The notes under the pieces were generated by a model that worked only from the letters and a program-made list of their open reading frames with translations, made no database searches and was not told the origin of the DNA. Below are positions 9,444 through 21,300 of a stretch of DNA of 64,000 nucleotides, one piece after another. A program made the translations under genes and the position numbers. This stretch comes from Symsagittifera roscoffensis. Taxonomy: Eukaryota; Xenacoelomorpha; Acoela; Convolutidae. Where the stretch lies: assembly GCF_963678635.1 (NCBI RefSeq), contig NC_087064.1, positions 76,853,718-76,917,717 on the forward strand, written 5' to 3'. The number at the start of each line of letters is the position of its first letter. Positions within the stretch are counted from its first letter, which is position 1.

Positions 9444-10349
9444 CTAAACCGTGGATACCCGCCGTCTGGTCCGCCCCCTGGTAGCACTCTCCCCTACCAC
9501 TGAGTTGAAGTCGCCCCCTATTATGACCATGTCCTTGCTCTCGATTAGGGTAGAGAGCTCCTCTCTGTACCTCATGAACTCGATACTGAGGCCTTCCCAG
9601 AGTGGTTGATATGTCGAGATAAACCGGTAGCCATCCACGTCTATCGAGATGCTTCTCTCCCGGATTATTCTCCTATAACCTTGATCTGCCCATTTCGAGG
9701 CCCACTGGTCCCTTAGGAAAATGCCACTTCTTTTTCCATGGATCAATACTCCGAACATCTCCCTGGCCTTGATCCATTTGAAGCCTTCTTCTTGTTCTTG
9801 GAGTTCGCTCATCATTACCACTTCCGCCTTGCTGTTGGCTATGGATTTAACAATCTCCGCGAATCTGTTTCTTTTCGGGAAACTAACTCGCGCCCTTTGG
9901 ATATTCCAAGCCCATAGCGTGGTAGTCTCCTCCCTTCCTTTGTTTCTTGCGTCCTTCATCCACTTCTCATGTCGCTCTCTTTGCCTTCGCTGTCTCTTCT
10001 CTCTTTTGTTCCTCTTTCTCCTGATCCGTTTGCTGTCGGTTTGCTGGCGGGGGGGAGCAGGGCAGCATGTGGCCCTGAAACTTGCGTCCCACCTTCCATT
10101 CTCTCCTAGGTCGGTGCAACCCCAATGTACCCACTTCCCACATCCGTTGCATTTTACTGACCACTCGGTTCTTTTGACTCTTTTATCGCACACTGCACAC
10201 TTCCACACTTTCGGACCTGGGTTTGGTTCCACATCGTTGTACAGATGTAGGGACACCAGAGATTCCGTGTGCCGTAGGGGCTTCACTTTCTCTCCTTGTT
10301 TAAGCTTCTTCAACGTCTTATTTTTGCATGTTAAACGATAGAATTTTTA
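9444..10349 (-). pseudogene. LINE N-terminal part: 2A-like motif, PHD-like finger, endonuclease N-terminus (frameshifted)
   Basis: The frame is open from 10349 to a stop at 9444. From 10313 down, residues 1-26 lead into the 2A-like motif (27-34). A PHD-like C4HC3 finger follows with Cys39, Cys42, Cys55, Cys58, His63, Cys66 and Cys83. Then comes a strongly basic stretch of Arg/Lys repeats. The APE endonuclease opens with AWNIQRARV and carries MSELQEQ (catalytic Glu) and GGDFNS (residues 266-271). The endonuclease then runs into the wrong frame and stops, while its remaining part, including the SDH motif, continues in the frame of the 982-residue ORF. A single indel at about 9475-9495, in a C-rich stretch, explains this. 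No ATG precedes the 2A-like motif in frame, so translation cannot start normally here. Confidence 0.88.
10212..10235 (-). other. 2A-like ribosome-skipping motif DVEPNPGP
   Basis: The minus strand encodes YNDVEPNPGP, an exact match to the D(V/I)ExNPGP 2A consensus, placed just before the PHD-like finger. Such motifs cause the ribosome to skip the final Gly-Pro bond. They are known at the N-terminus of APE LINEs of sea urchin, amphioxus and other invertebrates, where the short leader can act as a signal-like peptide. Activity here is inferred from the motif only. Confidence 0.85.
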
Positions 10350-10439
10350 AAGTTTAAACTATATCGTATATTGCTATGGTTACAAAGGTTTTCTCGATTT
10401 TCCAGCTTGAATGTAGTGTTTTTTCACTAAGTTTGAAGC

Positions 10440-11560
10440 TAGCAACCCAATAGTGGGATGGTGTCAGGGTTCCCTCAGGGGGCTTCAAGTCTGGCCTCTA
10501 ATTATGAACTTCCGTATCGTTTTATTTTTTGAGATACGACCATTTTTGTCATTTTCTCAAAAATGTTCAGAAAACAAAAATGAAAAAAATTCACAAAATT
10601 TGCAATTCCTAACTCTCTAGTTGGTTGCTTTCAGGGTACTTTCAGGTGTTTCAAGTCTTGTCTCCAAATATGACTGCTTACCATATCTTTAGTCAGCCGC
10701 TGTCACTGTACTCTCAGAGGTTGCGAATCTTTCCTCCAAATATGACTGCTCAAGTTCTAGTACATTTCAAGATATGGCGTTTTTTGTTATTTTTTCCAAC
10801 ATTTTCAAAAAATCGAAGTTCACAATTCTGTAGTTGAGTACTTTCAGGAGTTGCAATGTGCCTGCTCAGATGCTTTTAGTCTCCGAGATTTGACTGTTTT
10901 TTTTTACGATTTGTTCAACAGTTTCAAAATTGAGATATAGATGGGTGCTGCCAGTGTAGTTTCGGAGGTTGCAAATCTTTCGTCCGAATGTGACTGCTGA
11001 CATCATTTTTCTTTTTGAGACAGGACATTTTTTCAAGATTTTTTTGAAAGTTTTAAAAAATATATGATCTACGAAAAGTTTTACTAAATTTTCAGTTCCC
11101 ATCCTCATAATAGAGTGATCTCAGCGCGCACTAAGAGGTTGCAATTCCTTCCTCCAAGTTTAATTGCTCGAATCATTTTCATTTCCAAAATGTGCTTCTT
11201 GTTCATATGATTTAAAGCTTTTCAAAAAAAATTAAAAATTTTGAGCTTCTCAGCACTAGGTGGGACCCTCAGGAATTTAAAATCCGGACTCCAAATTGGG
11301 CTGCTCTACCCATTTAACTTTCCTGTATATGACCTTTTTATGATATTCCGAAAATTTTCAAAAAAGTTATACAAAAAAGTACGTGTTAGTGGAGTGAAGT
11401 CAGGTTACTACTAGCAGTTGCAGATCTTGGCTCCATCCTAATATGATTGCTCAAATTGATTAAGATTTCGAAATCGACGTTTTTCTATGATGTTTCAAAA
11501 ATTTTCGTTAAACGAAGAATTAAATTTAAAAAAAGTCTGATGTTTTTAATTTAGTGTTGC
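10440..11560 (+). repeat. minisatellite block 2 (about 130-160 bp monomers)
   Basis: Diverged monomers share 'aggttgcaaatctttcctcc', then 'aaatatgactgctca', then a T-rich stretch with 'ttttcaaaaa'. Cores lie near 10490, 10655, 10725, 10970, 11125, 11280 and 11420. The block begins about 90 bp beyond the LINE's 5' end. It is a different monomer from block 1, although both are T-rich with 'ttttcaaaaa' segments. No coding capacity is seen. Confidence 0.75.
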
Positions 11561-12997
11561 TGGATTTATCTATTGATGGTAGCAAGTAAAATACGTACAG
11601 GCTAATGAAAAGAAATAACTAAGTTGAACAAGATTCTCATTCTTGAATTCAGTGGTGTTGCCAATGAAATTGTTAAATATAGAGGTTGCTGTTGTATGCT
11701 CTCGGCCATTTAAGAGCTTTTTTGAAGATTTGAAACTCAGCAGTTTTGCAGATTTGACCATTTTAGTTTGAAAAAAGAACCTTTAATTTAATTTTTTTAT
11801 CATTCAATTTTTGAAATCGAAAGTGTTAGTCTATTGTTAAGGTTGCATTCCTTTCATTGCTTTTTCATATATATATTATGTATATGCAGTTTTTACGTTC
11901 GTTAATCTGTTTGAAGCACCGGAGCTGCGTTACATGCTAGTCTGCTTTTTGGTGGCCTGTGTTTGTAGTTTATCAAGCGCCTATGTTGCAGATGCTGGTA
12001 CATATTAATCTTAAACTCGAGGCCGGGAGTTGGATTCAGGCACATGTCAGACTTTGTATTACTTATACTTTTTCCTTCCTTTTTTCACTTTTTGACGATT
12101 TTAGGGTTACTTTTGCCAGTCAGGTGAACCGGTCAAGTGTTTGAGATAAGCTACTATAGGTCCGGAGGTTTGGGTTCAAATCACGTGGGGTATTGGGCTT
12201 TTAAGTTTTTAATTGATTTCAACATTTCTTGTATTTTTGCCTTTGTAATCTAAATTGAAAATCAAATGTGGAAAAAGAAAAAGAGCTTGGTTGCCAAGGC
12301 AAGTTAGCAGCGCATTTTGCGCAACAAGTGTATCTATCAAAGGTTTCGAGAGCTAATCAAGATAGCTTAAGTCACTCAGCTCTGTACCACCTGGGATTTA
12401 ATATTTCTTCGCTGCACTGCTCTGGTTTTAATCCGACCGCGGCTTCAGTCTTCAAGTTGAATCTAAATTGGAATTTATTTTTGAATTAACATAATTTTTA
12501 AGAAAAATGAACGTACTGAAGACTCTTATATAGGTCTTGCTGGTTTTTTTTGTTTTTTTTTTTTCAGGAAAGTCTTAAAACTTTGATGCACTTAGGTATA
12601 ATGCACTTCTTGAGTTCAATTGAAATTCATTGAATAGCACTCTCCATTCAATTCATTGAATAGCACTCTCCAAATACGAACGTTGAAATGGCGCGAAAAA
12701 ACGTGAACGATTTCTGGTGTCGAAAGTGGTGATTTAATTTTTAAGATTTCCCAGCGGAATAAAACTTTGTCTATTGATCCAGTTTTCTCATAAATCGTTC
12801 TAGAAATTCAAAGAACTTAGAGGGCATCTATTTTTTTTCTTTGAAATTCGATAATTGAGATTTTTTCAACGAAGCTAGTGTTTTTTTATGTTTACTTGCG
12901 TTCACGACTCTTTTCCAATCTTCGATTGGCTATGTTTTTAAAATCAAATTGGTATTGAAAATAAATGTTGTTCTAAAATGAAGCGGTTGTTTTGTAG

Positions 12998-13185
12998 CTT
13001 TCTTCGTGCTGGTCTACTACCTCCGATTCCACTCGCATGCACACGACCGCATTCCTCAATCATCATCCAATCAGAATCATCCCAGTAAAAATAACCCGCG
13101 ACCGCATCCGCCTACTGTGTCCAGTGTGTCGATGATGGTCAACGAGAACTACTCGCCAATCACCAAAAAAGAGGAGGACGCATGA
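12998..13185 (+). CDS. SLC40A1: ferroportin, last coding exon
   Basis: The exon starts after 'ttttgtag' and completes the split Ala codon of the previous exon. It encodes the end of the last membrane helix (FFVLVYYLRF), aligning with the vertebrate VSFVAMGHIMYFRF. A cytosolic tail rich in His, Ser, Asn and Pro follows (HSHAHDR.., PRPHPPTVSSVS), with a final EEDA before TGA at 13183-13185. The tail is not conserved with vertebrates, as expected for this region. With the two upstream exons this gives the C-terminal 236 residues of the protein, free of stops. No canonical AATAAA is obvious in the first few hundred bases downstream. Confidence 0.88.
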
Positions 13186-15470
13186 AGTTAATGTTCTGCG
13201 GCCGAAATCATTTAAAATTCATTTAAAACAAGTTTATTATCCGGGTCTCAAACTTGCGCATATAAATGAAATCAAATGATACCAAAGCTGAAAGAGATTT
13301 TCTTTCTCTAGGATTTGGTGAAAGGTTTTCAACCCAATAGGCAATTCCGATAAAATACGATAACGGTCAGTTATATCGTAAACTTGAGTCCTGGTTATTG
13401 ATTTTATCTATAAATTGTTTTATAAGTATCTAAGAATGCGTCAGTTAGTTCGTTCATACTTATTAATTGAGTTTTGAACTCCATGAAAAGTCTGCCATCA
13501 TAGTTTAGAGTTGCGATTTAAATCTTCTGATAATTCTTTTTTTACGCCTGCGTTTGAAATCATTGAAGGCCGACGGGTTGCGCATTTGCAGGAAGATGAC
13601 AATCTTGTCATCAATATCAATTTCTGTTTAACAACTATTTTCTGATGTTTACGCTGCTTCAGAATTTTTCATTCTTTTTGTTGTTTTGGTTTTGGAGCCT
13701 GTGGTTGGCTTTGTTCAGGCCAGTTTGAGACATTTTTGAAAGTTTTAGTTAACCACTCGATCAGCTGTTTCTTGTTTAGTGGTTTTTTCTTGTTTATTCA
13801 AGCTATTTTTGAGCTAATTTGAGGTTAAAAAAATTTGAAGCCGAAACAAATATTAAACCATTGTCACTAAATCTCAGAAATCATTCTACAACGCTAGCTA
13901 AGTTAAGTTTAGCTGAGAGAGAGTAAAAGATACAGTTTCAAATACTGCAGACTGCATCAAATACTTAATAAATCAGGTAAGGAATATTTTAAAATTTAAC
14001 AAAATGTTCTCACTGCTCATCTTCAAAAGATTGTTCATAACAGCGTAGTTTTTTCTTGGAAAAAACTGCGTATTGAGAGAAAGTTTCTCGAAAATTGGGT
14101 TATAAGGGGGGAAGATATGTAGGTTTTTGAAGTGTTTGGAATTGCCGATCACATTCAATCTTGTACGGCCGTTATTAAATTTGTGAATTTTCTCCGTAGT
14201 TACATATAGGGGAGGATGCAATGTTTATTCCCTCTACCGTTTCAGAGATTGCCAGGTTCTGCTTTTATTTAGTTCGCTTAATTCAAGAATTTTTTTCGAC
14301 CGAACCCCATAAAACCTATAGGGTAGCCAAAATGCACTAAAACAAATTGTGACCCAAAATTGTTTGGGGAAAACTCGGAAAATCAACGCGAAAAATCTTA
14401 GTCGTGCCAACAACTGAGGAACGCTATGCTAAGCGTTCAATTAGCATTGGATTAAACACAGCGTTAACTAGGCAGTTATTACTTTACTTATGAAATTAGC
14501 GATCCAGCAAACGATGCCACGAATTGTTTTAAGTAATAAATCTCAATTATTATTTCCCGATGATCAAAAACACAATAGTTAAATCGACCCATTGCAATCT
14601 ACAATCTTCAAGCGATCCATTATGATGCAATTAAATCAGTAAAGTAAACGAGAACTCCATGAAACCCAAAAATCTTTACAGCAAATATTGTTATCATCAG
14701 ACTCGAAATAAATATGCTTGCGAATAGCTAGCTTTATCAAATCACATAAGTTTTTCTTGAAGTTTGACAATTAATTAAACAACATCATTTGAGTTGTTGT
14801 CAACTCGACTCAAGCAAAACACAACCAAGGCATAAATCCGTGCATGTGACATGCTATTTCAGACCAAGGTCAGTATTTCAATTTCGGTTCAGGAGCTGTT
14901 TTAAACAAAATTTCCCAGTTTTGTTATTTAAATTTTTTCATGGTTTTCTTCTTGATAAACGAGTTTCTCATTTTTTAAATTACGCGATTTGGCTAATTTC
15001 AACTTGTTTTTGCTTTTTGTTTTTAGAAGAAAGCAATGAAAAGCGCCTTTCAAATTTTTTTAAATTATGTTTTCCACTGCAAAATCAGAGGAAGAAATAC
15101 TTCATCCTCTTCTACAAAAATCAAACAAAACAAAAAAAACAACAAAGAATGCAATAGAAAAATCAAATCAAAAAGTCGACATAGTGAGTCACGGCAACAC
15201 GACTAAAAAACGTGATTACAGGGATACCCAGTTTGCAAACACTTGTTTTAAGAAAACATCTTGTTTAGTACATTTAGTACGTATGAAATTGAATATTTTT
15301 TTTCAATAAATTTTTTTAATTCTAAAAATTCTGTTTGTCTATTCAAGTTTTGTTGGCTTAGTTGCCACGTCACGGCTTTTCCTTGGCTGTAAACAAGTGT
15401 GATAATAGTTGCAAATGATAATTGCAAATAAAATTTACAGGATTGGTTTTTTCTTTCAATTAATTTGTTT
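13186..15470. other. gene-free AT-rich stretch downstream of ferroportin
   Basis: It presumably includes the ferroportin 3' UTR just after 13185. No protein similarity, tRNA or clear repeat unit is recognised. Short open frames near 14789-15309 are Lys/Phe-rich low-complexity sequence. Confidence 0.5.
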
Positions 15471-15479
15471 GAGACGCTT

Positions 15480-16520
15480 TGGAGACTTTTTTAAAAATTT
15501 TGTATCATACGAAGGACGGCCTTCTCTCAATTGTCCACAGCCTTGGTAAAAGTTTGTGGGGTAAATTTGACCCAAAATCTAAGTTTTGGTTGAACAGATA
15601 AAACAGGTTGTGGGAAGCTCTCCTCCGTAGGCCGCTACGTCCAATTTTTTTTACTCAAAAAAAGGGCCTTAGAAAAACTCAGTTTTAATATTTGTCCTTT
15701 TTTTTAAATTTTTGTCTTTTCTCGAGAACTACACTCTCAAATCTGATATTGTTATTCTAATCGACATAACGGGTTGTGGAAGGCCCCGCTGCATAATTTA
15801 CTCCAGAAATTTTCCTTTGGAAAAATCAAAACGACTTTTTGCAAAAACTACTCTCACAAATCTGAGTTTTCGGGATCAAGTGAAGTATTCTGTTCTGTGA
15901 ATATCTTCTGCACAAGCGGCCTGATCCAATTTTTTTTTACAAAAAACAATGCTTATTAGAAAACTCCAATTTTTGAATTGTTTGCTGTTGTTCGAAAACT
16001 CTTTTCAACAACTATGCTTCCAATTTTTATGTCACGAGTGTAATCGAAACAACAAGATGTTGAAATGCTATCTGCATATTAAACGACTGCCATGTTTGTA
16101 AATAAAAACTTTAGCGCTCAAAAATTACCAAATTTCGAACCTTTGGTAATTTCTCGACATTTCTCAAAAACTACTCTGCTAATTTTTAGCGTAAGTTTTT
16201 TTATCGAGAAGCCCCATTTTAAGAATTTTATCTGCTTAAATGACCACTATTTTTAGAAAAAGTTATGGATTTCGAATAGACCCATTTTCGAAACTTCGGC
16301 CGTTTTCTAGATTTTTTTCTACTATTCATAAAAACTAACTGGTTAAATCTGAGATGAAGAGTTCAATCAAATGAACCGGCTGCGAAAATTTTTTGGGCCA
16401 GAGTGGCGATAAAGAGGCGTTTTTTGTGTCTTAGAGAAAATTTTTAGCTGATATTTGACAATTGAGGATTTAGGAAAAGTTCAAGCTGTAAGAATTTAAA
16501 ATTCCCCATTTCATCCCGCA
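15480..16520 (+). repeat. second block of the block-1 minisatellite family
   Basis: The block opens with sequence homologous to 4240-4420 ('gagacgctttgga', 'cacagccttggtaaaagtttgtgggg', 'gacccaaa'). It continues with monomers carrying 'aacaggttgtgggaagctct', 'gaactacactctcaaatctga' (about 15725) and 'aaaactactctcacaaatctg' (about 15845), and weaker copies to about 16390. The order matches block 1, which argues for a shared element or segment rather than independent expansion. Confidence 0.65.
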
Positions 16521-17360
16521 TTTCATCCCGCAGAACCCTTAGTTTTTTTTTCTATCAAGAACTACTAATGTTTCAATTCGCCAATCTTTTTGTTCAAAAT
16601 TTTTCTTTTTTTCATTATCTGACGTTTTTTATGTTTGTGCTGCATCGCAAGCGGTGTAAAGCTCCGTTTCACTTCTGTGTAAGCCTTAAATCGATTAGTG
16701 TTTTGATTTTTGATTATTTATATGTCGCAAATACAATTTCGATATGTCTGTACAGTTGTATCCTAGACATTCATGTCCACAGACAAAGCATATCAAAATG
16801 CAAAAAATATCAATGAAAGTGATTAGTTCGATAAACCAACGCAATTGTGCATTAAAACCACAACTTTTTTCTGGTTAGTCCAAAATAATTGAAAATAAAT
16901 GAGGACTCTGTTAAAAGAAATTGTAGTCATGAGTGATTTTAGCGCTTTTTATGCCCTCAATTTTTTGTTAACGGGGGTAATCCATTTGACGAATAAAAAC
17001 AACAAACTGCTAATTCATGATGCCTACACATAATTCAAACATCGAGTTTTGAACAACAACTCAAAACTGTGTGTCTATTGGTTTTGTCTAAAAGAATTGG
17101 TCATTTAAGCACTTTCCAAGACAAAGCCGCCATACAAAATAAACATAGTCATTTACCCGAACCAGCTGATATTGACACACGGAAACTCAAAACAACTCTT
17201 AAGTTTAGATAAGTTGCTGCTGTTGAGCGATCTGGTCAAAAAATTGTTTCCCTACAAAAAGACCATCACCAGAAAAAATGAAGCCATGATCCCGAACTAC
17301 TTAGCCAACTAGAAAACGGTTGTTAGATGAAAAGGAAAGACATTTTTTCAAAGGCCCTGA
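16521..17360. other. gene-free AT-rich stretch
   Basis: Nothing recognisable apart from a short SINE-body-like match ('gtaaagctccgtttcacttc') near 16658. Confidence 0.4.
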
Positions 17361-18070
17361 TTGTTGTCAAAATTTTACTATACACGTATCAACACAAGGA
17401 GTTCTGATCTATTGTGTGCATGCATTGCTTTCAGACAAAAAGGAGAAGACTTTTTTTGTGAATTGTTGAATTGTCGCGGTATAAAACTTCCAAAACCAGC
17501 AAACGTTGATTTCAAAATAGCGGTCAAAAATACATTTATTTCAAAATACGAAAATAAGCAAATCCAAACCTGATACTTTTTTAAATTGCAAAACCTCTGT
17601 TTTACAATTCAGTCTACAGGAAATGTTAAAATATTTATAAGCCTGATCTTAAATTCCGCTCGCACGTCGAAAAGCAGCCTTCTTGCTATTTTGCGAAGTC
17701 CGAACAACACTTGAATTATTTAAAGAACATGCCCTGCACCAGCGAACCCGACCTTCGTCGATTTCTGTGCCAATTTCACTGTTCATTTTTTGGCGGTAAA
17801 GGTAGAACGTCTGAACCGACGTCAGATACGAGATTGAAAGCTGCAGTTACCATCAACGGGTTACAGCTGGGCATTTGAAAACTAACAATACAGTTGAAGG
17901 TTTGAATAACAACTTCCTTAAACGCATGACCGCAAAGCACTCCTCATTTTCAAAGTTTATCCAAATACTTCAAGGTGAACAGAAAAAACCAAAATCTGAT
18001 CGAAAAAAGGTTTGGTTGGCCAAGATTGTTTGTTGTAAAGAACGCCCTGCTGAGTGTTCTGATAAAAACG
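17361..18070 (+). pseudogene. MULE-type transposase remnant
   Basis: The 3' part encodes TNNTVEGLNNNFLKRMTAKH then SFSKFIQILQGEQKK. This resembles the C-terminal RTNN.VEGxH..F....HP.LW.FI..L..EQ block of MULE-family DNA transposases. An upstream piece near 17361-17570 (residues LCACIAFRQKGEDFF..) may belong to the same ORF, but the two are in different frames with stops between. No DDE catalytic core or terminal inverted repeats are seen. Codon use is AT-rich and the copy is decayed. Family assignment rests on one motif block and is moderate. Confidence 0.6.
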
Positions 18071-18179
18071 TTTTGTAAAGAAGGTCCTGTTGTAAGCAAT
18101 TTCCTAGAAAGTTTAACTCAACTTTTTCCTTTTTACTCAATTGCGTCAAACTATGTCAAGTTTGCGTTTTTCTGCTAAA

Positions 18180-21100
18180 TGTTTAAGATTTGAGCCGCCT
18201 TATCGACCACAGTTTTGATGTTTCCTTTTTTCGATTTTAAACCAATGAGATAACCACTCGGACAAGCGCGCCTTTAGTTTTCTATTGAGGCTTTGTTTCG
18301 CTTATATTGTATTAAATTGTTTCGCTTTGATCTTTTTAGCACCTTTATATTGTAATTATAAAACTACCAAACAAACTCGAAATACCCCAGCTTTAACGAT
18401 CATAAGTTCAAATTAAAGCACATAACTTAAGGCAATTTTGCGTGGGTCTCAATGACTCAGAACATGTCTTAAGCAAAATGCAAAAAAAAACATATAAAAC
18501 TATCACTATTAGTGTACAACTTCAACAAACTAACGAGGCAAAACAGAAACCCAGCACAAAATTTAATGAGATGAAGATGAATTCAAACAACTACAGGACA
18601 AACTGTAAATTTAAAAACCTTTGATCGCCCTATGGGTCAGCCGGTACAACAAATGATTAACTAACATTCTTATGGAACCCATATTTTTGTGTTTTTCTTT
18701 CTTAATGGCAACCTGTAGCTTTTTAATTTATCTGGCTGTTTTTGCCGTGTTTGATGAATCAGAACAGTTGTTTAGTTGAACCACGATAGTAGTGTGTGAA
18801 AAACTTTCCGTGCTCTTTTGGGGGAAATTTACATTTAGTCTACTAGTTTCAATAGGGAATGTTAATATTAGTAGGTAGTATAGCCAATTTATCCCCGCGG
18901 GAGGTGTTTTGGGTTGAGCAAGATCTCGGGTAGGAGCAAAGGGCCAAAATTTTAAAAACAAGAAAATATTTTTTTATGCAAATGATTTCATTTGAAGCTC
19001 AAATTTAGCTCCCTTTTCATTTCACCTTACCCCGGCTCATTGCCTCGCCAACCGATGTAACCACCTAAAATGAACCTTGTGACTTTCACGGTAATTTAGA
19101 ATGGAATTAATTCTTTCGCAATTGATCTTTCACTGGTATGATTACTAGAAGCAACCTTAGCACAGCCTACCCAACAATTCAACAATTACCCAACTAACAT
19201 GTGGTTTCTTGTGTCTGCGGTTCAAATTTTAATTATTTGTACAGCATGATGAAAACGATAACTCAGACAAAGTCTGCAAACTTCGCAGTTTGAAGTGTCA
19301 GAACAAATTTTGACTTCGAATGAAAGAGCTTTATTCTTGGATTTTTTTAGGCATCAATTGTTGTTGATTTGTGGCAAAACATTTACACTGTTTGCGACCT
19401 CTTTGTCTACTACAGACGACTAAATTGGTTGCTTTTGGCGATATTGAATGAATATGGATCAGATTCACATGAAGAATCTTGAGCTGCTAGATTTATTTTT
19501 ACTCAGCCCTCGGTATGAAACAGTTCTGTTTCAAGAAACTCTTTTTGAGCGTATAAGTTATTAGAAGTCTGGTCAATTTCATTGTTCAATATGATTTGAC
19601 GAATTGTATAACGGACTTGAAAACAAATAGAGTTGCATAGCGAGCCGCCCTGAGAGCTAGCGAGCCGAGAGCACTACCACGTACAACACGATTAGAGCTT
19701 TTAACAATCTGATAGCTCTTTCTGCCAATAATGTTTTGTATCTCCACTGTAGAGTTGATACTTTTTTGTTTTTTAGCTGGGCAAAATTTTTTGAAAGACT
19801 CCTCACATTTCCCCCTTACCTGTCTACACCTACTTTGATAGGTGTATTGGGTGACTAAATAATCTTTCTAGTGAAGACTGCTTTTGCTGGTTGAGCAGAG
19901 TTTGATTTCATTGTCTGTACACGAAAGAAGCTAGATAAAACAGCTACGCCAACCAAAAAAGATTTCGTTCAATCGACCCGGAGAGCAGTTTTATCCAAGT
20001 AGGCTGAGTCCAAACACCAAATTTTGTATGTGTTAGGAGCAGACACTGGTAGTCGAGCTTTTGCGTGTCTATTTGGAACATAAAACATTGCATATTCCGC
20101 CTGAATCTTTAAAAGTTTTTCAAGATCACCCTCGTCCAAATTTGTAGCTTTTACCTTGCCTTAATTTTTTGGAACCGTAAGCTGGTGGGCTACTAGTCTA
20201 ATGTTTCTTCATTATGTTTCGTTTTTATTTCAGAAGACATTTTAATTGCGGAAAGAGAACCAGGTCCGCGCCTTGCTCCACCCTTAAGGCTTTTCAGAGC
20301 TTTTAACACCACCACTCTTGTTTTTGCTATTTTTTGTGGTGTTATTTCTCGACCGATTTCCTCGTCATCTGATATCGAGATCATCAACAGCGTCTCTGGT
20401 TTTGTAGTGTTTTAGTTCTTGTTTTCCATTCAAAGTTTTGGAATTACCAAATTTTATGAGAGTGGAAAATGGTATTCTGATGGTGACTGATGTTTTTGGA
20501 ACTCTATAAAGGAACAAAGAGATACATCAGTGTTTTCGAGATCGGAAAAACAAATATTGAATAATTTAACTTTTTCTGTTGTCATAATTGAAAAAGTTGC
20601 TCAATATTCAACAACAGCGTGCCTAAATGGTTTTTTCAACGCTCTAACCGAAACCTTTATCAAAAATTGATGAATTGTTACCCTTAGATTCTTTGTCGGT
20701 AGTTTTTACATTTTGCTCCTCCTGTTGACTACTTTGTTTAGCTGGCACTTGCAGTGATAATTTTTTTTCGCTAAAAGTAAACTGACAAGATTTCTATGTT
20801 TCCTATAAGATCGGTTTAATTAACAGTTGTTGATATGCGAAGGTTAGATTATTGTTGTGTCTACCCTGAAAAAAGTTTGTGACATTCAGAATATTCATTT
20901 CAAATGGCGTACCCGTGTGTGGTGTTTTTCTCAGTGTTTTCATGAGTTCCGCTGCTCCATGACTTCCACTTCGTATGGTGTATTTTTTGTGTTGATTCAA
21001 TCTAGGTTTTCGTGCTTGGATAAAAATTTCTACTAAACTTATGGGCCTGTCATTGTCAACTGGTGCGAGGAGTAGTTTGATATTATTGTCTTTGCAATAC

Positions 21101-21300
21101 AGTTGGAATTTTTATGCCCTAATTATTTGTGCTTGGTTGCATCTTATCTTTGCGAGGACTGTTGTAGTATTTTTAAACTAATACTGTGGTTTGTTATTTC
21201 AAAAACTTATCTTTTGCTACACTATGTAAGCATCTTTGTTAAGCTCGTCTGGCTGGGCCCGGTGAAAGCTAACTGGACTTTGCTGTTAGGTTCAACGACC
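18180..21300. other. gene-free stretch with decayed coding fragments
   Basis: Minus-strand open pieces near 20193-20387 (Lys/Arg-rich, contains LKGGARRGPGSLSAIK) and 20803-21000 (contains GSHGAAELMKTLRKTPHTGT) look more protein-like than their surroundings. I recognise neither. They could be the tail of the Ty3/gypsy remnant to the right or another element. Confidence 0.35.

Larger units (their letters stand above)
6447..10349 (-). mobile_element. APE-type non-LTR retrotransposon (LINE), 5'-truncated, one frameshift
   Basis: A single LINE lies antisense in the ferroportin intron. In transcription order (from high to low coordinate) it has: an N-terminal segment with a 2A-like motif, a PHD-like zinc finger, an APE-type endonuclease, a reverse transcriptase, a C-terminal zinc-finger cluster, a stop, a 3' UTR of only about 7 nt, and an (ACAAG)4 tail. 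The upstream frame is open to 10349 but has no ATG there, so the 5' end is truncated or the start was lost. Only one frameshift (about 9475-9495) interrupts about 3.9 kb, so the copy is fairly young. The finger-2A N-terminus is known from CR1-like and related APE LINEs of marine invertebrates. I did not assign a clade because that needs an RT phylogeny. Confidence 0.93.
3930..12997 (+). other. SLC40A1: 9.07-kb ferroportin intron filled with repeats
   Basis: The donor is 'gtcagt' at 3930 and the acceptor 'ttttgtag' at 12996-12997. The flanking exons join in frame (GCA G|CT TTC), so the inserted elements do not break the coding frame. Contents in order: minisatellite block 1, a SINE-like copy, an antisense LINE, minisatellite block 2, and diverged tRNA-like modules near 11.9-12.2 kb. 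There is also a 23-bp direct repeat ('attgaatagcactctcc' twice) near 12630-12672. Confidence 0.85.

Noticed and set aside
6802-10341. Several plus-strand open frames of 60-206 codons opposite the LINE
   Set aside because: They are shadows of the minus-strand LINE ORFs, with Ser/Leu/Phe-rich compositions typical of reverse-complemented Lys/Glu-rich coding sequence.
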